Shown: positions 17,072 to 27,099, counted from the stretch's first letter. The stretch is 64,000 bases of DNA from Collinsella sp. (GCA_018382295.1 JAGZQF010000011.1:3297-67296), one strand, 5' to 3'. The notes: generated by a model from the sequence alone, not told the origin. Program-made: numbers and translations.

Positions 17072-17980
17072 CTAGACGTTCGTGACGCCAAAACCTGCCG
17101 CGTCCATTTGACGCATAAACGACGGCATCTCCCCCGTCGCGGCGCAGGCGGCAATCTGATGCAGAGCACCGGCAACCGCATCATCTGCCGCAGCGCCAAT
17201 ATGCCAGCGTGCGGCAGCCGTGACGGCCTCGTTGGCATTGGCGACTGCAACGGAGTTAGGAACGGCATCGATCATGGGCAAATCGTTATCAGAATCGCCG
17301 AATACGGCCACCTCGTCGGGCGTCAGGCCCAAAGCGCGCGCCAGCTCCAGCGCAGCGCAGCCCTTGTCCCAACCAGCCGGAAGGATGTCGAACAGGCGCA
17401 CTCGGTTGTTGGGAAACACAAGCGAGAGTTCCGGCACCTCAGCGGCAACGCGCTCACGTAGCTCCGCGAGCTCCTCACGCGAACGGGCACTCCAGATATT
17501 CGCCTTAAACACCGACGCGTCATCGACGACGGGACGACATGGGGCCTCTTCGCCTTTGAGCCACGCGTTGCCGCCCGACTCCATGGCGCGACGAACGCGC
17601 TCGGGGTCACTCGTCACACAATGGGCATCGTTGCCCCAAAAGTCATCGCCCAGGCTGTAGACTTTTAGAAATGTATCGTCGGTCTCTTGCTCCAGATAGT
17701 CGGCCAAACGCATCAGAGCATCGTTGTCGATTGCGTGCGAGGCGACTACTTCGCCGTCAACAAACATCACCTGGCCGTTACAGAACGCACCGGTCGAATA
17801 ACACCCGGAACGGTTTTTGAACATCCAGCCCATCGCGGACGGCTGACGACCCGAAACCGGCCCAAAGTGCAAACCCGCCGCCTGCATGGCATGAATACCC
17901 TCAATGGCGTAGTCGCTGGCGCCGTCATGCCCGGCTGGAATCAGTGTATCGTCCATATCGGTCAGCACAAGTTTGATCAT
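17072..17980 (-). CDS. HAD-superfamily (Cof-type) phosphatase
   Basis: The 302-residue protein starts MIKLVLTDMDDTL, the HAD nucleophile motif DxDxT with catalytic Asp8 and Asp10, and has a C-terminal GDSDNDLPMI magnesium motif with a type IIB cap between. Cof-type enzymes dephosphorylate sugar phosphates and cofactors such as pyridoxal phosphate. The ATG follows GAGGGG. It is the first gene of a likely two-gene unit with the LysR gene. Confidence 0.9.
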   Translation of the reverse strand: MIKLVLTDMDDTLIPAGHDGASDYAIEGIHAMQAAGLHFGPVSGRQPSAMGWMFKNRSGCYSTGAFCNGQVMFVDGEVVASHAIDNDALMRLADYLEQETDDTFLKVYSLGDDFWGNDAHCVTSDPERVRRAMESGGNAWLKGEEAPCRPVVDDASVFKANIWSARSREELAELRERVAAEVPELSLVFPNNRVRLFDILPAGWDKGCAALELARALGLTPDEVAVFGDSDNDLPMIDAVPNSVAVANANEAVTAAARWHIGAAADDAVAGALHQIAACAATGEMPSFMRQMDAAGFGVTNV

Positions 17981-18020
17981 AGAGTCCCCTCGGTCATTCT
18001 TAATCCCATCTATTGTACCG

Positions 18021-18122
18021 ACCTGCCAAAAAGGGACAGGTTTATTTCGGCAGGTTTCATCTGGGAAAACGCAAAGTCCCAGTTGTTACCTGACAAAATA
18101 AACCTGTCCCTTTTTGGCAGGT
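18021..18122. repeat. Long inverted repeat of the GGGAC family
   Basis: Positions 18021-18047 and 18096-18122 are perfect 27-bp inverted arms, beginning ACCTGCCAAAAAGGGAC and ending GGTTTATTT, around a 48-base loop. The arm core recurs at 45572-45608. The element lies between the HAD gene and the TPP riboswitch. Confidence 0.85.
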
Positions 18123-18147
18123 GCGCTAGTATAGGGAACAACAGATT

Positions 18148-18243
18148 CGATGCGGGAGTGCCGGCGGTGCAAACCACAAGGCTGAGAGGGCATGGGGCCC
18201 AATCCTTTGAACCTGTCAGTTAATGCTGGCGTAGGGAGCATGC
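18148..18243 (+). ncRNA. TPP (THI-box) riboswitch aptamer
   Basis: The conserved CTGAGAGGG of the pyrimidine-sensing arm (18182-18190), the ACCTGTCAGTTAATGCTGG segment of the pyrophosphate arm and the GTAGGGAGC closing region are in the right order, with ATGC/GCAT as the base of P1. It precedes thiM and two further thiamine genes. Thiamine pyrophosphate binding should repress them. Confidence 0.95.
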
Positions 18244-18253
18244 CGCCTTTGCA

Positions 18254-18284
18254 GGGGCGCTGTCTATGCACAGCGCCCCTTTTC
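18254..18284 (+). terminator. Riboswitch expression platform (intrinsic terminator)
   Basis: GGGGCGCTG and CAGCGCCCC pair directly after the aptamer and are followed by TTTT. The thiM ribosome site AAGGAGG comes 8 bases later, so premature termination is the likely mode of control. Confidence 0.9.
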
Positions 18285-18305
18285 TATGCCAAGGAGGCAT
18301 GTGCA

Positions 18306-19145
18306 GTGATTGATTCGGAACAGCTTAAGCAGCATATGGTCAAGGCCGTGGAGGAGATTCGCGCCACCAATCCAATGGCCGGCTCCATCACCAACACGGT
18401 GACGATTGACTTTGTCGCCAACGCGCAGCTCGCCGTGGGCGGTTCGGCCGCCATGGTCTATCTGCCCGACGAGGGCGAGGCGCTCGTTGCCGGCGGCGGC
18501 GCCATCTATCTCAACATGGGCACGCTCTTCCCCATCTACGAGCAGACGATTCCCCGCGCGGCCAAGGCGGCACACGACGCCGGCAAGCCCTGGGTGCTCG
18601 ATCCGGTGGGCCTGGGCATCGGCAGCCTGCGCACCCAGCTGGTAAACGAGCTCAAGCAGTACAAGCCCGCCATCGTGCGCGGCAACGCCTCCGAGATCAT
18701 CGCGCTCGCCGGCCTGTGGGGTCTTGAGGGCGAGGCGGCTGATCTGAGCCGCGTGCGCGGTGTCGATACCACCGACACGGTCGACGCCGCCCGCGATGCC
18801 GCCGTGGCGCTCGCCCGTTACACCGGCGGCGCCGTAGTGGTCTCGGGCGAAGTCGACCTAATCACCGACGGCACGACCGTGGCCAAGTCCCACGGCGGCA
18901 GCCCGCTCATGTCAAAGATCACCGGCTGCGGCTGTTCGCAGGGCGGCGTGCTGGCCGTGTACGCCTGCGTCACCGATCCGTTTACGGCAGCCGTCTGCGG
19001 CACCGCGGTCTACAACGTTGCCGGCACGCGTGCCGCCGCTGTCGCCGATGCCCCGGCAAGCTTTAAGGTGGCCTTTATCGACGAGCTCTACCGCGCGACC
19101 GCCCAAGACATCGCCAACAACCAGCTCGAGCTCGAGGAGGCATAA
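18306..19145 (+). CDS. thiM: Hydroxyethylthiazole kinase
   Basis: The 279-residue protein phosphorylates 4-methyl-5-(2-hydroxyethyl)thiazole for thiamine salvage. Family marks include NPMAGSITNTVTIDFVAN near the start, PWVLDPVGLG, and the GCGCSQGG glycine-rich ATP/catalytic motif. Length is normal. The GTG start follows AAGGAGG at 8 bases; upstream in-frame codons lie inside the riboswitch terminator. First gene of a three-gene thiamine operon. Confidence 0.95.
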   Translation: MIDSEQLKQHMVKAVEEIRATNPMAGSITNTVTIDFVANAQLAVGGSAAMVYLPDEGEALVAGGGAIYLNMGTLFPIYEQTIPRAAKAAHDAGKPWVLDPVGLGIGSLRTQLVNELKQYKPAIVRGNASEIIALAGLWGLEGEAADLSRVRGVDTTDTVDAARDAAVALARYTGGAVVVSGEVDLITDGTTVAKSHGGSPLMSKITGCGCSQGGVLAVYACVTDPFTAAVCGTAVYNVAGTRAAAVADAPASFKVAFIDELYRATAQDIANNQLELEEA

Positions 19146-19148
19146 GCC

Positions 19149-19490
19149 ATGTCCGAGCCCGCAACCAATACCGGCATGAACACGCTCGTCGCCGTGGCCA
19201 TCGCCCCGTGCGGCACCGGCGATGAACTCTCCGCCGAGGTCGCCGAGGTCGTGCGCGTCATTCGCGAGAGCGGCCTTCCCAACCGCACCACCTCGATGTT
19301 CACCGAAATCGAGGGCGACTGGGACGAGGTCATGCAGGTCGTGCGCGACGCAACCTTTGTGTTGGCGAGCAAGGGCATCCGCACCGAAGTCGTGCTCAAG
19401 GCCGATATTCGACCCGGATTTACCGACACCATGACCGGCAAACTCGAGCGCATGGAAGCACAGATCAAAAAGCAGGAGGAAGCACGATGA
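19149..19490 (+). CDS. Thiamine-binding protein (UPF0045/MTH1187/YkoF family)
   Basis: The 113-residue protein matches the small ferredoxin-fold MTH1187 family: an N-terminal strand (VAVAIAPCGTG), the RTTSMFTEIEGDWDEVM segment and a C-terminal helix. Relatives such as YkoF bind thiamine or its precursors. It starts 4 bases after thiM, and its stop overlaps the thiE start (ATGA), so all three genes are translated together under the TPP riboswitch. This context supports a role in thiamine or thiazole/pyrimidine handling. Confidence 0.87.
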   Translation: MSEPATNTGMNTLVAVAIAPCGTGDELSAEVAEVVRVIRESGLPNRTTSMFTEIEGDWDEVMQVVRDATFVLASKGIRTEVVLKADIRPGFTDTMTGKLERMEAQIKKQEEAR

Positions 19491-20182
19491 GCATCCGCGA
19501 CAACCTTGATATCTCGGCCTATCTCGTACTCGGCCCCGAAAACACGCTGGGACGTCCCGTGGGCGATGTGGTGGCCCAGGCGCTCGATGCCGGCTTTACC
19601 TGCATCCAGGTGCGCTCCAAGGTGGCAAGCGCCCGCGAGATCATCGCACTGACCGGCGACGCCGCGCAGGCAATCGCACAGGCCGGCAAGACCGGTCAGG
19701 TCGCCCTGTTAATCGACGACCGCCTGGACTGCGTACTCGCCGCGCGCGAGCAGGGTATTGCTGTCGATGGCGTGCACGTGGGCCAGAGCGATATTCCCGT
19801 CGAGGTCTGCCGCAAACTTTTGGGCCCCGATGCCATCGTGGGCCTTTCGGCCCGCTGCGAGGAGATGCTCGAATACGTCAAGACCGCCGACATGAGTCTG
19901 GTCGACTACCTGGGCATCGGCCCGCTCCACGAGACCGAGACCAAGCGCGATTGCGGACGCGCGGCCGACGGCTCCATCATCACCAAAAGCTTTGAGGACC
20001 TGGCCGCACTCCACGCGGCAAGCCCCGTGCCCATCGTGGTGGGCGGCGGCGTCAAGACGGCCGACCTGCCGCAGCTCAAGGCCACCGGCGTCGACGGCTT
20101 CTTTGTGGTGAGCGCGGTCTGCAGTGCCGACGACCCCCACGCCGCAGCCAAGGAGCTCGTCGACACCTGGCAGCAGGCATAG
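19487..20182 (+). CDS. thiE: Thiamine phosphate synthase
   Basis: The 231-residue TIM-barrel protein joins hydroxymethylpyrimidine pyrophosphate and thiazole phosphate. It shows the ThiE marks IQVRSK, LLIDDRLD, VDGVHVGQSD, a YLGIGPLHETETK segment and the phosphate-binding VVGGGV. It overlaps the preceding gene by 4 bases and ends the operon, followed by a strong hairpin. No thiD is present in the window, so the pyrimidine kinase must be encoded elsewhere. Confidence 0.95.
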   Translation: MSIRDNLDISAYLVLGPENTLGRPVGDVVAQALDAGFTCIQVRSKVASAREIIALTGDAAQAIAQAGKTGQVALLIDDRLDCVLAAREQGIAVDGVHVGQSDIPVEVCRKLLGPDAIVGLSARCEEMLEYVKTADMSLVDYLGIGPLHETETKRDCGRAADGSIITKSFEDLAALHAASPVPIVVGGGVKTADLPQLKATGVDGFFVVSAVCSADDPHAAAKELVDTWQQA

Positions 20183-20225
20183 GCATAAGCCGAGCAGCTG
20201 ATCCACAGTCTCATATCTTCTAGAG

Positions 20226-20273
20226 CGGAAAGCGCATCCCAGTTTGGACCTCCATTCCGGGATGCGCTTTCCG
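20226..20273. terminator. Bidirectional terminator
   Basis: A perfect 15-bp stem (CGGAAAGCGCATCCC and complement) with an 18-base loop lies between the convergent thiE and patatin genes. Confidence 0.75.
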
Positions 20274-20283
20274 TATGCAACCC

Positions 20284-21153
20284 CTACCCCGCTAGGTAGG
20301 CCTCCAACGCCGGCAAAGTCGCCTCCGCATCGCGGCGACCGACCTGGTAGATGCGCTCGAGCTCATCCGGTTCGCGGCACAGCGACGGCACCTTCACCGA
20401 TTCGCTCGGCCGCACCACAAAGACCTCGCCGGCAGACTCGCGACGTGCCAGGTCATCGAGCGTGGCATTGTAGACCTCATGCCGATGCTCAAGCGCTGCG
20501 ACAAACTCTGGGTAGTGACGGAACACGCGCCGCAGCATGGGCATCACGCTGTTGGGCTGCTTCACAAAGCCCGCCGGCTGCGTGAGCACCACGATATTGC
20601 GGTCATACCCCTGCGCAAACAGCCATGCGCTGGGAATAGAATCAGCCACGCCACCATCCAGATACTTATGCCCGTCAATAGCAACGGGACGCGTCGCCAC
20701 GGGAATAGCAGACGACGCCCGGATCCACTCGATATCCCGCTCGTCGCCATAAGGCAGGTCATGGTAGACGGCCTTGCCCGTCTCGATATCGGTACACACG
20801 CACGTAAACCGCGTGGAGCAGGCACGATATGTCTCCAAATCGATGGGATCGCGCTCGATGGGCACCTCGTGATAGGCAAAATCGGCATTGAACATATCGC
20901 CGGTCCGCAGCCAGCTTGCTACACCCGCATAGCGCTTGTCGGCACAATAGGCCTTGTTATAGCGAATGGCGCGGCCGATCTGGCGCGATTTACAATTGTA
21001 GCCAAACGCCGCGCCCGCCGAGACACCCACCATATGGTCGCAGGTCAAACCGTGCTCCATCCAAACGTCGAGCACGCCCGCCGTATACATACCGCGGTAG
21101 CCGCCTCCCTCGAGCGCAAGCCCCACCGTGCGCGTCATATTTGGCTGTGTCAT
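20284..21153 (-). CDS. Patatin-like phospholipase
   Basis: The 289-residue protein has the complete patatin catalytic set: oxyanion EGGGYRG near residue 17, GVSAG with the nucleophile Ser, and LDGGVADSIP with the catalytic Asp. Layout and length match E. coli YjjU. Patatins release fatty acids from membrane lipids. The ATG follows GGAGA. Divergent from the first GGDEF gene. No signal peptide or membrane segment is seen, so it is probably cytosolic. Confidence 0.9.
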   Translation of the reverse strand: MTQPNMTRTVGLALEGGGYRGMYTAGVLDVWMEHGLTCDHMVGVSAGAAFGYNCKSRQIGRAIRYNKAYCADKRYAGVASWLRTGDMFNADFAYHEVPIERDPIDLETYRACSTRFTCVCTDIETGKAVYHDLPYGDERDIEWIRASSAIPVATRPVAIDGHKYLDGGVADSIPSAWLFAQGYDRNIVVLTQPAGFVKQPNSVMPMLRRVFRHYPEFVAALEHRHEVYNATLDDLARRESAGEVFVVRPSESVKVPSLCREPDELERIYQVGRRDAEATLPALEAYLAG

Positions 21154-21382
21154 GCGACCATCTCCGTCCCCGCAAATTTAAACGGAACAAGTATACCCGT
21201 CAACATATACCGCCCCAGTCGCATTTTTCATGCGCACCCAGGCGTTGCCGTTTGGGGAATAAAAAACGCCTCGCGGCGTTGCCATCCCCTTGCGCGCCTA
21301 TAAGATGTTTATACTATTCAGTACTTTTCGATAACAAACAGCAAGCTGACAAATAAGCTCAGCAATGCAACGAGGCGGGGGC

Positions 21383-24304
21383 ATGGAAACAAACGAGGTG
21401 CAGGGTGCCGAGCCGCAACAGCACAACGAGATCGACCAGTTCAACACCTGTCTCGCCGAGTTATCGAAGCTCTACGGCGCACAGCAGCCCGAGGCCGAGC
21501 GCCTGCTCGCAGAAGCAACCAATGCCGCCGCCCACCTAAACGACCGCATCGTGCAACTCAAAGCCGATGCCTACATCGATTCGCTCACGGGCCTGCCCAA
21601 CCGCACCGCCTACAACCATGACATTACATGTGTTTGGGATCGACAGCTCGAACACACGATTGCCTATATCGATATCGACGGTCTTAAAGTCTGCAACGAC
21701 CATTTTGGACACCCAGCAGGCAACCGCTACATCATCAAGGTCGCCGACTGCCTTAAGCTGCACTGCCGTCCCGATGAGCGCATCTACCGCATAGGCGGCG
21801 ACGAGTTCGTGCTCATCTCTATAACCGATTCGGTTGAGATGCTCAACCAGCGGCTCGAGGCCTGCCGGGCTTCTCTTGCCAGCTCGACGTTCGATGATGG
21901 CCAGACTCCCATGAGCTACAGCTACGGTTGCGCCCACGCCAATCCCAAGGCAGGCGATGTGTTCCACAAGATGACGGCCGAGGCAGACCGGCACATGTAC
22001 GACTACAAATTCGCCAACGCCACACGCAATCGCATGAACAAAGCGTTCAACGAGCAGTATCGCGCACTCGACACCTTTGACGATTTTCTTGACGTGCGGG
22101 ACCGCATCTTCCAGGCGCTATCGCTCACGGATACCGGACGCTACCTGTTTATCTGCAACGTCGACACCGATCAGTCTCATTGGTCTCAAAACGCTGTACA
22201 GGATTTTGGCCTACCAGCCGGAAACGTCCATCAGATGGACAAGGTATGGTCGCAACACATCCATCCCGACGACATCGATGCCTGGCGCCAGGATATCGAA
22301 GAGGTGATGTCCGGCAAAAAACACCGTCACAGAATGCGCTATCGCGCCAAGGATGCAAGCGGCCGATACATTACTGTCACGTGCTCCGGCATACGTCTTG
22401 ACGGCAACGAAAGTGAGCCCACGCTGTTTGCCGGCTCCATCACAAACGCGAGCATTGTCGAAAGCACCGATCCCGCTACCGGTGTGGGCGATGTGCGCGC
22501 ACTGATGGCGGCTATCGAGAAGCGTAGGGAACTCGCCAAACCCACCGATTTGGTGGCGTTTAAGTTCGAGAACATCGACCGTATCAATGCCGTCTATGGC
22601 TACCAAACGGGCAACGATGTTCTCATGGAGCTCACTGGGCGCATCCTGTCTCAGCTCCCCGAATCGCCCGAGTTCTTCCGCTCATATGGCCTGCAGTTTG
22701 TTCTTATGTTTGACAGCCAGCCCGACATCGATCTTTCCGATGCCGTCCAAAGGCTGTGGCAAACGCTCATGGCCCCCATCACGGTGCATGACATCGATAT
22801 CGTCCCTGTCGCCCACACGACCTTTGCGCGTTATTCGTCTATCACCTCGCAGCCGCTCACGGTGCTGTCCAGCCTCAATCGCCGCCTTGACGCCGAGATA
22901 CGCAGCACGGCTCCGACACATCACAGTCCAAGCGCTTTGACCCAAGTCGGTAGTTTTGCCGCGTACGACCGACGGGACAAGATGACCGGTCTCATGCGCG
23001 GCAATGATTTTCTACACGTCGCCGACACGCATCGGTCCGCGCACCCCAACGAAGACCGCGCCATTGTCGCCATCGACCTGGGACGCATGCGCGTCTTTAA
23101 CGAGTGGTACGGACGCCAGGCAGGCGATACCCTCATTGCCGAGGTAGGAAGCGCGCTGCAGACGTTACAAGCCGATTGTGGCGGGATCGCCGGGTACTGG
23201 GGCCAGGACGACTTTGTCGCCTATCTCCCCGGCGACCGCGGGACCATCGACACGCTCTACGAACGCATCCGGGGCATCGTCGCCACGCGCGACGACTCGG
23301 TCGGCTTTTTGCCCGCCTTCGGCGTTTGCCCCGTAGGTTCAGAAGAACGCATCAACATTTTGCTCTACGACCACGCAAAGGCCGCGCTCACCCGCGCGCG
23401 CCACGATTTTAGAGACCGCATCAAGTTCTTTGAACCCGAGACCTACGCGCAACGCGAGCGCGAGGACCATCTGCTCTCGGCATTCCAGCACGCTCTAAAC
23501 CAGGGACGGATAACCTTCCATATCCAGCCGCAATATGATATGGAAACCAAAAAGATCATAGGCGGCGAAGCGCTTGCCCGCTGGAAAGACGAGGACGGCG
23601 GCTTTGTCTCACCCGGTACGTTTGTACCGCTGCTCGAGCGCAACGGCTTCGCGGTGACGCTCGATCGCCATATTTGGAGCCTCGTTTTTGCATGGCTCTC
23701 CGAGCGTTTGGCTCAGGGATTGCCCTGCGTACCCATCTCCGTCAACATAAGCCAAACCGATTTGATCTCGGTTGACGTCGCCAAGCAGTTCGAACGTCTG
23801 GCAATGCGGCATGCCGTTCCTACGCATTACGTTAAGGCCGAAATCACCGAAAGCGCGTACGCCAATAATCCCGAGGATGTTACAACGCTCGCCAGCAAAC
23901 TCCGTTCTCTGGGCTTCTCCGTGCTCATCGACGATTTTGGCAGCGGATCGTCGTCGCTCAGCATGTTGCAGAATATTGACGCCGATGTGATCAAACTCGA
24001 CAGCCGTTTCATGCCCGTCGAAACCAGTCAGGCAGACAAGGGAGAAAGCATCGTCAAGTCTGTCATCAACATGTCTTGGCAAATCGGCATGCCCGTCATA
24101 GTCGAGGGCGTCGAGACCGACAAGCAAATCGCTTTTCTGCATGAACTCGGTGTGCGCTATGTCCAAGGTTTTTACTACTACCGCCCCATGCCAATCAATG
24201 CGTTCGAGGAGCTCATTGCCGACAGCGCATCCATTGACCCGCGCGGCATCCTTTTGCAGAACAGCGGCCATACGCTGCCGCCGCAACATGGCGCCGCTTG
24301 TTAA
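21383..24304 (+). CDS. GGDEF-PAS-GGDEF-like-EAL protein (c-di-GMP turnover type, paralogue 1)
   Basis: The 973-residue protein reads: coiled region (~15-60); GGDEF domain with intact RIGGDEF (138-142); PAS fold (~245-370); a degenerate GGDEF (YGLQFVLMFD instead of the motif); a second degenerate one (WGQDDF); and an EAL domain (E729 of GGEALARW, then SVNIS, EITES, IDDFGSG, VIKLD, VEGVE) with every usual catalytic residue. No transmembrane segment. The guanine-contacting Asp of GHxxGD is Asn114, and the inhibitory RxxD site reads RPDE. The ATG at 21383 follows CGAGG; the ATG at 21365 is possible. First of three tandem paralogues. Confidence 0.9.
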   Translation: METNEVQGAEPQQHNEIDQFNTCLAELSKLYGAQQPEAERLLAEATNAAAHLNDRIVQLKADAYIDSLTGLPNRTAYNHDITCVWDRQLEHTIAYIDIDGLKVCNDHFGHPAGNRYIIKVADCLKLHCRPDERIYRIGGDEFVLISITDSVEMLNQRLEACRASLASSTFDDGQTPMSYSYGCAHANPKAGDVFHKMTAEADRHMYDYKFANATRNRMNKAFNEQYRALDTFDDFLDVRDRIFQALSLTDTGRYLFICNVDTDQSHWSQNAVQDFGLPAGNVHQMDKVWSQHIHPDDIDAWRQDIEEVMSGKKHRHRMRYRAKDASGRYITVTCSGIRLDGNESEPTLFAGSITNASIVESTDPATGVGDVRALMAAIEKRRELAKPTDLVAFKFENIDRINAVYGYQTGNDVLMELTGRILSQLPESPEFFRSYGLQFVLMFDSQPDIDLSDAVQRLWQTLMAPITVHDIDIVPVAHTTFARYSSITSQPLTVLSSLNRRLDAEIRSTAPTHHSPSALTQVGSFAAYDRRDKMTGLMRGNDFLHVADTHRSAHPNEDRAIVAIDLGRMRVFNEWYGRQAGDTLIAEVGSALQTLQADCGGIAGYWGQDDFVAYLPGDRGTIDTLYERIRGIVATRDDSVGFLPAFGVCPVGSEERINILLYDHAKAALTRARHDFRDRIKFFEPETYAQREREDHLLSAFQHALNQGRITFHIQPQYDMETKKIIGGEALARWKDEDGGFVSPGTFVPLLERNGFAVTLDRHIWSLVFAWLSERLAQGLPCVPISVNISQTDLISVDVAKQFERLAMRHAVPTHYVKAEITESAYANNPEDVTTLASKLRSLGFSVLIDDFGSGSSSLSMLQNIDADVIKLDSRFMPVETSQADKGESIVKSVINMSWQIGMPVIVEGVETDKQIAFLHELGVRYVQGFYYYRPMPINAFEELIADSASIDPRGILLQNSGHTLPPQHGAAC

Positions 24305-24381
24305 CGACAAACGCCTTTAGCCCCCACCGCGCAGCGCAACCAGTGCGCCGCAGCGCCTCGACCCAAGAAAGCAGCGTAGCT

Positions 24382-27099
24382 ATGGATAGCGCCAACAACT
24401 ATACCGAGAAGCTCGAAAAGACCGTCCGCGACCTTCTCGAGCGCCAGGATGATCTGATTAGGACCGCCTTTACCGACCAGCTTACTGGACTTGGCAACCG
24501 CGGCGGCTTTGCCCGTTCCCTCGAGGAGCTCTGGGAGCAGGACACCCCCGTTACCATGGCGTACATCGATATCGACAATCTCAAGCACTGCAACGACGTC
24601 TTTGGCCATGACGAGGGCAACCGCTATATTTTGCAGGTAAGCCTCTATCTCAAGCTGTATATGAAAGTGGACGAAGCGGCGTTTCGCATAGGCGGCGACG
24701 AGTTTGCCATCCTATCTACGATTGCGACCGAGGACGACCTCGCCGAACGTCTGGAACACTGCCGAACGGTCCTGCTCAAAAACAACGATTCCGAGATGCC
24801 CCGCTCGTTTAGCTATGGAGTGTCGTATGCCGACCCCGCCCTGGGCGAAGCCCCCAATCGCATGACGCTCGATGCCGACCATCGCATGTACGACTACAAG
24901 CTACGTCATGCCATGCACCTTGACCGACGCAATATCGCGCAAGTCCACGCCGACGACTTCGAAATAAGCGATCGTATTTTCGACGCCTTTTCGATGCTCA
25001 ACGAGGGCCGTTATTTCTTTATCGAGAACTTGGACAAACATCGCACCCTTTGGTCACAAGGCGCCTTGCGCGATCTTGGCCTTCCCTCGGAGCACATAGA
25101 CAACTGTCGCGATTACTGGAAAACGCGCGTGCATCCCGATGACCTTGAGGCCTACATCAACGACATCGACCAGGTCTATAACGGCACCAAGCACCGTCGC
25201 GTCATGCAGTATCGTGTGTGCAATGCCGTCGGCGACTACGTCCTCTGCCGTGCTCGCGGGTTTCGCATCGACGGCGACGAAAATGTCCCCTCGCTCTATG
25301 TCGGCGAGCTCGTCAACCACTCACTTGCCGAAACCGTCGACGCCGCGACAGGCCTCGGCACCCAGCGCATGTTGGTCAATGCCATCGACGCCTGTCGTTG
25401 CGACCGTTGCGAGACGGGCCTTATAGCGGTGCGCGTTCGTGGCACGACAAAGCTCAACGAGCTCTACGGAGCCGAGGCTGTCGACAACATGCTCGCCGAA
25501 TACGCAGGCCGCATGCTGTCGATCACCCGCGGCAGGAGCAGGGTCTACCGTTCACGTAGCGTCCAGTTCGTCGTGCTCAGCAATGACCTGGACCACGAGG
25601 CATTCGAGCAACTGACCCGCCACCTTAAAGAGGCCGTTTTCGCTCCTGTGCAAATCGCAGGCGACACCATTGCTCCCGTCTGTCTTGTCGTCCCGACCTT
25701 TTACGAACGCCTGGACTCCCAAGCATCGACTGTTTTGGGCGAACTCGATCGTCGCCTTCGCACGGCCGGCGGACTTGTTCCCAACGACAGTCTGCCCATA
25801 CCCGAGATGGAACGCAAAGGCGCCGTCGCCGAGCACCTCGACATGCTCACAGGCCTCTACCGCCCCAGCGAGTTTATGCGCCGTGCCAATGCCTTCATCA
25901 AGGCAAGGCGCGACAGCGCTTGGTGTATCGCCACCGTCGACATGGGCCACATGCGCCTATTTAACGAATGGTATGGACAGGCCGAAGGCGACCGTATGCT
26001 TGCCGATGTGGGCACGGTGCTCAAGGATATCGAGAACGCCAACATGGGTGTCGCGGGATACTGGGGGCAAGACGACTTTTGTCTGCTCATACCCTTTGAG
26101 CACGATTTCGTTCACCGTGTCTATGCGCGCGTGCGCGAGGCTGTAGCCAAGCACAACGACGGCGTAGGTTTTTGGCCGTCCATGGGCGTTTACCCCATCG
26201 ACTCCAATGAGGAGATCACCATCGATGCGCAGGCGAAGGCCATGTTTACCAATCGGCGCGCAAAAAACGACTTTAAGGAGCGCATTGCCATTTTCTGCCC
26301 CGCGGAGTACGAGCGCGAAGTCGCGTTCCACCGCACGCTGACCGAATTCCAGTACGCGCTCTCAGATGGTCGTATTACCTACCACTTGCAGCCCCAGGTC
26401 GATATGGAAACCGGTGAGATTATTGGCGCCGAAGCACTCACCCGCTGGATTGACAAGGACGGCTCTCTCATTTCGCCCGCAACGTTTATCCCCGCACTCG
26501 AGGAAAGCGGCTTTGTGGTGACGCTCGACAAGTACATTTGGCAGGGTGTCGCCTCGTGGCTGCGCGAGCGCATCGATCGAGGGCTTCGTGTGGTTCCGGT
26601 TTCGCTTAATGTGTCGCGCGTGGATATCCTTGCCTGCGACGTTGCCGAACATATGGGGGCGCTCGCCGCCCAATACAACCTACCGCCCGAGCTCATGCGT
26701 ATCGAGATCACCGAGACGGCTTATACGGGAGAGTCCGAGGCCGTGGACAAACTGACGGCCGACCTGCACACCCGCGGCTTCTCGACCTATATGGACGATT
26801 TTGGCACCGGTCAGTCCACGCTCGCGATGCTCAAGAACGTCAACGTCGACGTCATCAAGCTCGACCGCGCCTTTGTACCCACCGATCGCGATCAAGGCCG
26901 CAGCACGCAAATCATTTCATCGATGCTCGAAATGGCGCAGTCGCTCCATCTGCCCGTCGAGGTCGAAGGCGTCGAGACAAATGAACAGGCGAACATGCTA
27001 CGACAAATGGGCGCCCGCTACGCTCAGGGCTTCCTCTACTACCGCCCCATGCCGGCGAAGGATTTTGAGGCATTGCTCGATGGTGGCAATAACAACTGA
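24382..27099 (+). CDS. GGDEF-PAS-GGDEF-like-EAL protein (paralogue 2)
   Basis: This 905-residue paralogue has the same order: intact GGDEF (104-108), PAS (~210-340), two degenerate GGDEF domains (SVQFVVLSN, WGQDDF) and an EAL domain with E684 (GAEALTRW), SLNVS, EITET, MDDFGTG, VIKLD and VEGVE, so phosphodiesterase activity is plausible. Asn80 replaces the guanine-contacting Asp; no RxxD inhibitory site. The ATG at 24382 (MDSANNY) starts 77 bases after the preceding stop; its ribosome site is weak (AAGAAAG), and an upstream TTG overlapping paralogue 1 is less likely. Confidence 0.9.
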   Translation: MDSANNYTEKLEKTVRDLLERQDDLIRTAFTDQLTGLGNRGGFARSLEELWEQDTPVTMAYIDIDNLKHCNDVFGHDEGNRYILQVSLYLKLYMKVDEAAFRIGGDEFAILSTIATEDDLAERLEHCRTVLLKNNDSEMPRSFSYGVSYADPALGEAPNRMTLDADHRMYDYKLRHAMHLDRRNIAQVHADDFEISDRIFDAFSMLNEGRYFFIENLDKHRTLWSQGALRDLGLPSEHIDNCRDYWKTRVHPDDLEAYINDIDQVYNGTKHRRVMQYRVCNAVGDYVLCRARGFRIDGDENVPSLYVGELVNHSLAETVDAATGLGTQRMLVNAIDACRCDRCETGLIAVRVRGTTKLNELYGAEAVDNMLAEYAGRMLSITRGRSRVYRSRSVQFVVLSNDLDHEAFEQLTRHLKEAVFAPVQIAGDTIAPVCLVVPTFYERLDSQASTVLGELDRRLRTAGGLVPNDSLPIPEMERKGAVAEHLDMLTGLYRPSEFMRRANAFIKARRDSAWCIATVDMGHMRLFNEWYGQAEGDRMLADVGTVLKDIENANMGVAGYWGQDDFCLLIPFEHDFVHRVYARVREAVAKHNDGVGFWPSMGVYPIDSNEEITIDAQAKAMFTNRRAKNDFKERIAIFCPAEYEREVAFHRTLTEFQYALSDGRITYHLQPQVDMETGEIIGAEALTRWIDKDGSLISPATFIPALEESGFVVTLDKYIWQGVASWLRERIDRGLRVVPVSLNVSRVDILACDVAEHMGALAAQYNLPPELMRIEITETAYTGESEAVDKLTADLHTRGFSTYMDDFGTGQSTLAMLKNVNVDVIKLDRAFVPTDRDQGRSTQIISSMLEMAQSLHLPVEVEGVETNEQANMLRQMGARYAQGFLYYRPMPAKDFEALLDGGNNN

